From positions 1,922,001 through 1,986,000 of the forward strand of contig NZ_CP110341.1 in the NCBI RefSeq assembly GCF_026013965.1: DNA of 64,000 bases, read 5' to 3'. How positions within the stretch are numbered: position 1 is the first letter of the stretch; every line of letters starts with the position of its first letter. The notes below the pieces were generated by a model that did not search any database, was not told the origin of the DNA, and worked only from the letters and a program-made list of their open reading frames with translations. This DNA comes from Brevibacterium sp. JSBI002 (GTDB lineage Bacteria; Actinomycetota; Actinomycetes; Actinomycetales; Brevibacteriaceae). This document shows positions 58,127-64,000 of the stretch, piece by piece. The translations under genes were made by a program, and so were the position numbers.

Positions 58127-59424
58127 GTTGCTCCTGCCGGGTGGGGTGTGGTGAGTGCCCCTGCGGCCAAGACCCGGTGGCCGTAGAAGAAGGTGTCGGT
58201 GACCTGAGCGGTGACTTCGACGCCGGCGAAGGGGTTGTTGCGCCCCTTCGTGGCGTGGTCGGCGGGTTCGATGCGGTGCGGTGCGGACGGGTCGACGAGG
58301 ACGATGTTCGCACTCGCCCCGATCTCGAGGCTGCCGTGCCCGGAGGCCCCGGTGATCCGGGCCGGAGCCGAGGACATCACGCGCGCAACATCGCCGAAGT
58401 CGAAGTCGTGGTCGGCCATGGCGGCGACGACGATCGACAGGGCCGATTCCATGCCGACCATGCCCATGGCCGCTGCGGTCCATTCGCTGCATTTGTGTTC
58501 AGCCGTGTGCGGGGCATGGTCGGTGCCGACGACGTCGATCGTGCCGTCTGCCAGCGCTTCACGCAGCGCCTGCACGTCACGGTCGGTGCGCAGCGGCGGG
58601 TTGACCTTGTAGACGGGGTCGAACGTGCGCACGAGTTCGTCGGTGAGCATGAGGTGGTGCGGCGTCACCTCGGCGGTCACGGCGATCCCCCGGGCCTTGG
58701 CCCAGCGGATGAGGTCGACGCTGCCGGCCGTGGAGACGTGGCAGATGTGCAGTCGGGATCCGACGTGTTCGGCCAGGAGCACATCGCGGGCGATGATCGA
58801 CTCCTCGGCCACGGCGGGCCAGCCGGGCAGTCCGAGTTCGGCCGAGACCGTTCCCTCATTCATCTGTGCGCCTTCGGTCAGACGCGGCTCCTGTGCGTGC
58901 TGGGCGATGATCCCGTCGAAGGTCTTGACGTATTCGAGGGCGCGGCGCATGAGAAGCGGATCGGAGACGCAGATTCCGTCGTCGGAGAACATCCGCACGC
59001 GGGCTCCCGAGCGCGCCATGGCTCCCAGCTCGGCGAGCTGCTGTCCCTCGAGTCCGGTGGTCACGGCGCCGACGGGTACGACTTCGGTGAATCCAGCGGC
59101 GCGGCCGAGGCGGTGAACCTGTTCGACGACTCCGGCGGTGTCGGCCACGGGCGCGGTGTTCGCCATGGCGTGGACGCAGGTGAACCCGCCCGAGGCGGCT
59201 GAATGTGATCCGGTGAGCACGGTCTCGGCGTCTTCCTTGCCCGGCTCGCGCAGATGGGTGTGCATGTCGACGAGTCCCGGCAGGGCCACGAGTCCTGCGG
59301 CGTCGACGGTCTCATAGTCGCTTGTGCTCAGCAGCTCGGGGTCGACGATGCGACCGCCCTGGATCGCGATATCGGCGGCTCCGCGTCCGAGCACATCGGC
59401 ACCGCGGATGAGGTAATCAGTCAT
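58111..59424 (-). CDS. pyrC: Dihydroorotase
   Basis: Cyclises carbamoyl aspartate to dihydroorotate. The 437 residues are of the class I type, with zinc-binding [15 protein letters not shown] (about 55-69), [17 protein letters not shown], and the catalytic Asp in [11 protein letters not shown] 59424 overlaps the pyrB stop by 8 bp. Confidence 0.96.
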   Translation of the reverse strand: MTDYLIRGADVLGRGAADIAIQGGRIVDPELLSTSDYETVDAAGLVALPGLVDMHTHLREPGKEDAETVLTGSHSAASGGFTCVHAMANTAPVADTAGVVEQVHRLGRAAGFTEVVPVGAVTTGLEGQQLAELGAMARSGARVRMFSDDGICVSDPLLMRRALEYVKTFDGIIAQHAQEPRLTEGAQMNEGTVSAELGLPGWPAVAEESIIARDVLLAEHVGSRLHICHVSTAGSVDLIRWAKARGIAVTAEVTPHHLMLTDELVRTFDPVYKVNPPLRTDRDVQALREALADGTIDVVGTDHAPHTAEHKCSEWTAAAMGMVGMESALSIVVAAMADHDFDFGDVARVMSSAPARITGASGHGSLEIGASANIVLVDPSAPHRIEPADHATKGRNNPFAGVEVTAQVTDTFFYGHRVLAAGALTTPHPAGATWTQQ

Positions 59425-60397
59425 TGGTCTCCTCCTGACCGGTCAGCAGACGGTAGAGGACCGCCATGCGCACGCTCACTCCGTTCTCGACTTGGTCGAG
59501 GACGAGGGCGCGGGGTGAGTCCGCTGCGGCAGCGGAGATTTCGAAACCGCGGTTCATGGGTCCTGGGTGCATGATGAAGCTCGTCTCCGGCAGTTTGGCC
59601 AGACGGGCCGCGCTCAATCCCCACAGGCGGGCGTATTCGCGTTCGTTGGGGAAGAAGGATTCGTGCATCCGCTCGTGCTGGACCCGCAGCATCATCACGG
59701 CTGCGAAGTTCTCGCCGCTCAGCGCCGAATCGAAGTCGTAGTGGATGGTCACCGGCCAGTTCTCCACTCCCCAGGGCAGCAGCGTGGGCGGGGCGATGAG
59801 GTGGACGTCCGCGCCGAGGCGGGCGAGCAGGTGGACGTTCGACCGTGCAACTCGGGAGTGCAGGATGTCTCCGACGATGGCGACCTTCGCTCCGTCGAGT
59901 CCCTGACCGCGCGGTCCCCCTTTCACCGGCCCCGAGGCGGGGACTCCGGCGAGTGCCCGACGCAGGGTGAACGCGTCGAGGAGCGCCTGGGTGGGGTGTT
60001 CGTGGGTGCCGTCGCCGGCGTTGACGACAGGGACGTCGATCCACCCTGTATGGGCGAGGCGGTGGGCGGTACCTGCTCCGGAGTGGCGGACGACGATGGC
60101 ATCGGCACCCATCGCCGAGATCGTCTGGATCGTGTCCTGGAGGCTCTCGCCCTTCGAAACGGAGGAGCCCTTGGCGGAGAAGTTGAGCACATCGGCCGAG
60201 AGGCGTTTGGCTGCGGCTTCGAAGGACAGTCGGGTGCGTGTGGAGTCCTCGAAGAACAGGTTGACGACTGTGCGTCCGCGCAGCACGGGCAGCTTCTTGA
60301 CCTCGCGTTCGGAGACGAGAGTCATCTCCTCGGCGATGTCGAGGATGCCGATGGCGTCGTCCCGGCTCAGCGATGCGGTGTCGAGCAGATGCTTCAT
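59417..60397 (-). CDS. pyrB: Aspartate carbamoyltransferase catalytic subunit
   Basis: Condenses carbamoyl phosphate and aspartate. The 326 residues show [13 protein letters not shown] (about 50-62), the phosphate loop, [10 protein letters not shown] and LRVQHERM, and [11 protein letters not shown]. No pyrI regulatory chain is encoded nearby. ATG 60397 overlaps the pyrR stop as ATGA. Confidence 0.97.
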   Translation of the reverse strand: MKHLLDTASLSRDDAIGILDIAEEMTLVSEREVKKLPVLRGRTVVNLFFEDSTRTRLSFEAAAKRLSADVLNFSAKGSSVSKGESLQDTIQTISAMGADAIVVRHSGAGTAHRLAHTGWIDVPVVNAGDGTHEHPTQALLDAFTLRRALAGVPASGPVKGGPRGQGLDGAKVAIVGDILHSRVARSNVHLLARLGADVHLIAPPTLLPWGVENWPVTIHYDFDSALSGENFAAVMMLRVQHERMHESFFPNEREYARLWGLSAARLAKLPETSFIMHPGPMNRGFEISAAAADSPRALVLDQVENGVSVRMAVLYRLLTGQEETND

Positions 60398-60945
60398 TCG
60401 CGGCCTCCCGAGATGCTCACGGAGTCGTCTCCGTCGGTTTCTATCAGGGAGACGTTGACGCGTTCGCTGCTCGAGGTCGGCAGGTTCTTGCCGACGTGGT
60501 CGGCACGGATCGGCAGGTCCCGGTGGCCGCGGTCGACGAGGACGGCGAGGCGGACCTTGGCGGGCCGACCGACATCGGCAAGGGCGTCGAGGGCGGCGCG
60601 GATGGTGCGTCCGGAGAAGAGCACATCGTCGACGAGGACGACGGTCTTCGCATCGATTCCCGCACTCGGAATGGTGGTGGGTTCGGGGGCCCGGTAGGAG
60701 CCGCCGCGCAGATCATCGCGGTACATCGTGATGTCGAGGCTGCCGGCGAGTTCGCCCGCGGTCTCGGGCCGACCGGAGATGGAGGCGATCGCCTCGGCGA
60801 GTCGGTGGGCGAGCGGGACTCCGCGGCGCGGGATCCCTAAGAGGACGAGGTCGTCGCTGCCCTTGTTGGATTCGATGATCTCGTGCGCGATGCGGGTGAT
60901 CGCCCGCGAGATATCGGGGGCGTCCAGCACTGTTCGCTGTGTCAT
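60394..60945 (-). CDS. pyrR: Pyr operon regulator / uracil phosphoribosyltransferase
   Basis: PyrR binds pyr mRNA when UMP is high and also has weak UPRTase activity. The 183 residues contain [18 protein letters not shown] and the PRPP motif [19 protein letters not shown] (about 101-119). It heads pyrR-pyrB-pyrC-(PH)-carA-carB-pyrF. GGAGAAGGGG lies 4 nt before ATG 60945. The leader contains its own binding loop, suggesting translational autocontrol. Confidence 0.96.
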   Translation of the reverse strand: MTQRTVLDAPDISRAITRIAHEIIESNKGSDDLVLLGIPRRGVPLAHRLAEAIASISGRPETAGELAGSLDITMYRDDLRGGSYRAPEPTTIPSAGIDAKTVVLVDDVLFSGRTIRAALDALADVGRPAKVRLAVLVDRGHRDLPIRADHVGKNLPTSSSERVNVSLIETDGDDSVSISGGRE

Positions 60946-60949
60946 ATTT

Positions 60950-60985
60950 CCCCTTCTCCGCCTCTCTGGACGGTGGTTAAAGGAG
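60950..60985 (-). promoter_or_regulatory. PyrR RNA-binding loop overlapping the pyrR ribosome binding site
   Basis: The minus strand reads CCG-UCCAGAGAGG-CGG (60973-60958), matching the PyrR binding-loop consensus UCCNGNGAGGY. Flanking CUCCUU (60985-60980) can pair with AAGGGG (60955-60950), the Shine-Dalgarno sequence, closing a hairpin with the PyrR loop at its tip. PyrR-UMP binding would then block translation, as described for mycobacteria. Confidence 0.7.
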
Positions 60986-60997
60986 TGGTTCGATTCG

Positions 60998-61003
60998 ATT
61001 GTA
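60998..61003 (-). promoter_or_regulatory. pyrR -10 element
   Basis: TACAAT on the minus strand, giving a leader of about 45 nt that begins just before the PyrR-loop hairpin. An 8-bp perfect palindrome (61007-61014 with 61018-61025) lies immediately upstream, where a -35 would be expected. Confidence 0.5.
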
Positions 61004-61023
61004 GACCCGGTGGGGTGCCCACC

Positions 61024-61055
61024 GGCGGGCGGGTCCGGAGTGCGGACCCGCCGCC
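61024..61055 (-). terminator. nusB terminator
   Basis: A 13-bp stem with one bulged base (61024-61037 with 61043-61055), 5-nt loop, starting at the nusB stop. It separates aroK-aroB-efp-nusB from the pyr operon. Confidence 0.75.
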
Positions 61056-61466
61056 TCAGATGAGTGTCGGTTTGATGTCGAGGATGCGGGAGAGCAACCC
61101 CGAGACGAAGCCGGGAGAGTCATCTGTGGAGAACTGTCTGGCCAGGGACACTGCTTCGTCGATGGCCACTTTGTCGGGTACCTCATCGTTGTACAGCATC
61201 TCCCAGGTCCCGATCTCCAGCAGCGACCGGTCGACGGCCGGCATCCTATCCAGGGTCCAGCCTTCTGAGTAGGTGGAGATGATCTCGTCGATCTCCGCCT
61301 GCTTCTCGGTGATGCCCCTGACGATCTCGACCGCGTATTCCTTCATCGGGTAGTCGGGATCGTTCGACCGCATGGTGACGAGTTCGTCCATGGCCAGTCG
61401 ACGCTGCCCGGCTTCGAAGAGCAGCTCGAGAGCCCGGCGACGGGCTCGGGTACGTGCGGACGCCAC
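61056..61466 (-). CDS. nusB: Transcription antitermination factor NusB
   Basis: NusB with NusE binds boxA in rRNA leaders. The 136-residue helical protein has [27 protein letters not shown], and [15 protein letters not shown] with a final [11 protein letters not shown] 61466 directly abuts the efp stop (TAAGTG), indicating coupled translation. Confidence 0.95.
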   Translation of the reverse strand: MASARTRARRRALELLFEAGQRRLAMDELVTMRSNDPDYPMKEYAVEIVRGITEKQAEIDEIISTYSEGWTLDRMPAVDRSLLEIGTWEMLYNDEVPDKVAIDEAVSLARQFSTDDSPGFVSGLLSRILDIKPTLI

Positions 61467-62027
61467 TTACTTGACGCGACCGAGGTAGTCGCCGCTGCGG
61501 GTGTCGACCTTGACCTTCACGCCTTCTTCGAGGAACAGGGGCACCTGGATCTCGTAGCCGGTCTCGAGGGTCGCGGGCTTCGAACCACCGGTCGAACGGT
61601 CGCCCTGGAGTCCGGGTTCCGTGTGGGTGATGGTCAGTTCCACCGAGGGCGGCAGCTCGACAGAGAGCGGGGTGCCTTCGTGGAAGGAGATCTGCAGCTC
61701 CTGGTTCTCGAGCATGTAGTTCGCGGCGTCGCCGACGAGCTCTGCGGAGATGTTGACCTGGTCGTAGTCCTTGGCATCCATGAATACGTAGTCGGTGCCG
61801 TCATGGTAGAGGTACTGCATATCGCGGCGGTCGACATTCGCGGTCTCGACCTTGGTGCCGGCGTTGAAGGTCTTGTCGATGATCTTGCCGGAGATGACAT
61901 TCTTCAGCTTGGTGCGGACGAAGGCCGGTCCTTTTCCGGGCTTGACGTGCTGGAATTCGAGCACCTGCCACAGCTGGTTGTCGAGGTTGAGCACAAGGCC
62001 GTTCTTCAGGTCGTTCGTTGTCGCCAC
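61467..62027 (-). CDS. efp: Elongation factor P
   Basis: EF-P relieves ribosome stalling at polyproline. The 186 residues form the three-domain tRNA-mimic. The loop tip Lys is K32 in KPGKGPAF, the form with prolines around the lysine found in Actinobacteria, where no EpmA-type modification is expected. The C-terminal [14 protein letters not shown] and RSGDYLGRV are typical. GTG 62027 has AAGGACG 6 nt upstream. Confidence 0.97.
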   Translation of the reverse strand: MATTNDLKNGLVLNLDNQLWQVLEFQHVKPGKGPAFVRTKLKNVISGKIIDKTFNAGTKVETANVDRRDMQYLYHDGTDYVFMDAKDYDQVNISAELVGDAANYMLENQELQISFHEGTPLSVELPPSVELTITHTEPGLQGDRSTGGSKPATLETGYEIQVPLFLEEGVKVKVDTRSGDYLGRVK

Positions 62028-62040
62028 TAATTCGTCCTTC

Positions 62041-62072
62041 TTCGGTTCAGTCCTGATCACCGAATGGTGATC
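62041..62072 (-). promoter_or_regulatory. Overlapping hairpins in the efp leader
   Basis: GATCACC/GGTGATC (62055-62061 with 62066-62072, 4-nt loop) and TTCGGT/ACCGAA (62041-62046 with 62059-62064) share bases 62059-62061, so they cannot form together. The second ends 2-3 nt before the Shine-Dalgarno AAGGAC. Regulatory role is inferred only. Confidence 0.4.
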
Positions 62073-62134
62073 GCAGTCGGCACGACGCGTCGGAGGACCC
62101 CGAGGTGCGGGGTCGACGAACGCGCCACTGGGCA

Positions 62135-62140
62135 AGTCTA
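62135..62140 (-). promoter_or_regulatory. efp extended -10 element
   Basis: TGC-TAGACT on the minus strand gives a leader of about 100 nt. No -35 match. Confidence 0.4.
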
Positions 62141-62174
62141 GCAAGCCCAGCGGGACGCTTCCATCCGGGCGGGG

Positions 62175-63320
62175 TCAGTCGAGGCCGAGGCCGATGCCGA
62201 GGGGAACCGTCGGCGAATCCTCGCCGATCTCCTGGTAGGCGGTGAAGAGGATGGAGGCATCGGGGATCTCGACGGTGCTCGGTTCGCCGATGTCGCTGAG
62301 CAGCACCATCCGCAGCATCGCTCCGCGGGCCTTCTTGTCTCTCTTCATCGTGTCCAGCAGCTGCGGCCACACGTCGGAACGGTAGCCCACCGGCAGTCCG
62401 AGCTTGCCCAGCAATTCACGGTGGAGGTCGACGACTTCGTAGGGCAGGCTCTTGATCATCGACGCCACCTCGGCGGCGAAGACCATACCCACCGATACGG
62501 CGGCACCGTGGCGCCACTGGTAGCGCTCCTTGTGCTCGATCGCATGGCCGAGGGTGTGGCCGTAGTTCAGTATCTCCCGGCGTCCGGACTCCTTGAAGTC
62601 TCCGGAGACGACATCGGCCTTGACCCGGATGGAGCGTTCGATGAGTTCGCGCAGCACGGGGCCGTGCACATCGGCGATCTCGTCCTTCGAATGGTTCGAC
62701 ACGAGGTCGAGGATTGCGGGGTCGGCGATGAATCCGGTCTTGACCACCTCGGCGAGGCCGGTGAACAGTTCGTTCTCCGGCAGGGTCCCGAGCGTGTCGA
62801 GGTCGACGAGGACACCGGCGGGTGCGTGGAAGGAGCCGACGAGGTTCTTGCCTTCGGCGGTGTTGATCCCGGTCTTGCCGCCGACGGAGGCATCGACCAT
62901 GCCGAGCACGGTGGTGGGGATGTGGATGACCTTGATTCCACGCAGCCAGGTGGCGGCCACGAAACCGCCGAGGTCGCTCACCGCTCCCCCGCCGACGGTG
63001 ATGATCGCGTCGGTGCGGGTGAAGTCGGATTGGCCGAGGACCTGCCAGCAGAATGCGGCGACCTGGACGTGTTTGGCCTCTTCGGCGTCGGGGATCTCCG
63101 CGGCCACGGCCTCGAGACCGGCGGCGGCGAGGTCGTCGCGAACGGTCTCACCGGTGGTGCGCAGGGCGCGGGGGTGGATGACGAGGACCTTCTCGACGCG
63201 GTTTCCGAGCAGCTCGGGCAGTTCGCCGAGCAGTCCCTGGCCGACGAGGACGGGGTAGTTCCCGCCGGCGTCCACATTGATGCGTGTGAGGCTCATTCGT
63301 CCGTCTTCCTGATCGTTCAT
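62175..63320 (-). CDS. aroB: 3-dehydroquinate synthase
   Basis: Second step of the shikimate pathway. The 381 residues have the NAD-binding GGGAVSDLGGFVAATWLRG, PTTVLGMVDASVGGKTGIN, and the metal-binding Glu and His residues in AEVVKTGF, LNYGHTLGHAIE and RHGAAVSVG. Either ATG 63320 or ATG 63296 could be the start; both have modest GA-rich sites. A 147-nt gap separates it from aroK. Confidence 0.95.
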   Translation of the reverse strand: MNDQEDGRMSLTRINVDAGGNYPVLVGQGLLGELPELLGNRVEKVLVIHPRALRTTGETVRDDLAAAGLEAVAAEIPDAEEAKHVQVAAFCWQVLGQSDFTRTDAIITVGGGAVSDLGGFVAATWLRGIKVIHIPTTVLGMVDASVGGKTGINTAEGKNLVGSFHAPAGVLVDLDTLGTLPENELFTGLAEVVKTGFIADPAILDLVSNHSKDEIADVHGPVLRELIERSIRVKADVVSGDFKESGRREILNYGHTLGHAIEHKERYQWRHGAAVSVGMVFAAEVASMIKSLPYEVVDLHRELLGKLGLPVGYRSDVWPQLLDTMKRDKKARGAMLRMVLLSDIGEPSTVEIPDASILFTAYQEIGEDSPTVPLGIGLGLD

Positions 63321-63467
63321 CGTCTTCTCTCAAGGTTCGGCCGCCCGGTGGGTACTCGGAGTCGAGGCACCAGTTCCGTGGACCGGATCCAGCCTAGCCC
63401 TCACAGGCTCCCGGCGGCGAAACGGGTGGCCGATGTGGTCGCAGGCGTCTCACCGCCGGGGCTGTGC

Positions 63468-64000
63468 TCAGCGCTGCTGACCGGATCCGGCGTCGTCGGG
63501 ATCGGCGTACTTCGCGTACTCCTCGGCTCGCTGCAGACCGGTGAGGACGTCGACGACCCGGTTGACCACCGTCGACGGCGGTGAGTTCGAGGCCTGGACC
63601 CGGAAGGTCGCGACCTGTTCGTACAGGGGTTCGCGTTCGTTGACCAGGGCCAGCCAGTTCTCCACCGGGCTGCCGGCACCGCGCAGCAACGGTCGGTGCG
63701 GGGCGGTCAGCCGCTGTGCCACGGTGTCGACATCGATATCGATGTGCACGACCTTGATCGCCGGGTGTCGCAGCTGGGCTCGGGTGCCGGGGTTGAGGAT
63801 CGCTCCTCCGCCCAGGGACACGATGCCCGGACGATCGAGCAGACGACGCAGCGCTCTGCGCACGACCTCCCGTTCGATGCGTCGGAAGTGATCTTCGCCG
63901 CGTTCGACGAAGATCTCCGAGATGACCCCGTACTTGTCGACGATGTTCGCGTCCGTGTCCGTCAGCGGCAGGCCGAGCCGGTCGGCCAGCAGCCGACCGA
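63468..64000 (-). CDS. aroK: Shikimate kinase (3' part; cut by window edge)
   Basis: Phosphorylates shikimate. The visible 177 residues start after the P-loop: LGLPLTDTDANIVD (the shikimate-binding Asp), IFVERGEDHFRRIEREV, SLGGGAIL, and RPLLRG lid region, with a C-terminal ATADPDD-like acidic end. The Walker A part lies beyond 64000. It precedes aroB, the usual order. Confidence 0.93.
   Translation of the reverse strand, partial: GRLLADRLGLPLTDTDANIVDKYGVISEIFVERGEDHFRRIEREVVRRALRRLLDRPGIVSLGGGAILNPGTRAQLRHPAIKVVHIDIDVDTVAQRLTAPHRPLLRGAGSPVENWLALVNEREPLYEQVATFRVQASNSPPSTVVNRVVDVLTGLQRAEEYAKYADPDDAGSGQQR

Overview
The window is 64 kb of high-GC DNA, almost all of it coding, packed with housekeeping genes. 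Nearly every gene lies on the minus strand. The exceptions are a YciI-like gene, a methyltransferase, a thioesterase and a tRNA-Leu. The gene content and order point to an actinobacterium: CoaE fused to a GrpB-like domain, PriA without a Walker A motif, an ANTAR response regulator, actinobacterial IHF (mIHF), a HGxxP-type small protein beside trpC, and the run aroK-aroB-efp-nusB-pyrRBC-(PH protein)-carAB-pyrF-mihF-gmk-rpoZ-coaBC-metK-priA-fmt-rsmB-rpe. Micrococcales, possibly Brevibacterium, is my inference from general resemblance; no 16S gene is present.

Layout from left to right. 1-10.2 kb holds nucleotide excision repair (uvrC, cut by the window edge, uvrA and uvrB) with a DUF3516-type helicase, a YciI protein and a TerC-family protein between them. 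10.3-22.3 kb holds coaE, a large GT-C-like membrane protein, rpsA, a methyltransferase, polA, a hotdog thioesterase, the pdtaR-like regulator, tRNA-Leu(CAA), a GNAT acetyltransferase and a DAACS-type symporter. 22.5-30.3 kb holds pyk and the glutamate synthase pair gltD/gltB. 30.5-42.5 kb is a long his-trp cluster read leftward: hisE, hisG, a PH-domain protein, a CaiB-type CoA transferase, an AccD-type carboxyltransferase, hisF, hisI, trpE, two small membrane proteins, trpC, trpB, trpA and an lgt-like gene. Many of these genes share ATGA or similar stop/start overlaps. 42.6-52.2 kb runs from mihF to pnuC. 52.3-61 kb is the complete pyrimidine operon. 61-64 kb holds nusB, efp, aroB and the 3' part of aroK.

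No prophage, insertion sequence, CRISPR array or defence system is visible, and no gap between genes exceeds 300 bases. The most interesting signals are regulatory. The terC leader looks like a yybP-ykoY (Mn2+) riboswitch in which the 3' strand of P1 could pair either with the aptamer or with an identical copy of the P1 sequence at the ribosome binding site. The pyrR leader carries a near-perfect PyrR binding loop that could fold with the Shine-Dalgarno sequence. About nine genes (uvrA, uvrB, coaE, polA, pdtaR, pyk, hisE, fmt, metK) have a TANNNT hexamer 6-7 nt before the start codon, the arrangement expected of leaderless mRNAs.

Two genes look damaged or diverged. The carboxyltransferase gene has an apparent one-base deletion near its 5' end. 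The lgt gene in the canonical trpA-lgt position has lost the Lgt signature residues.
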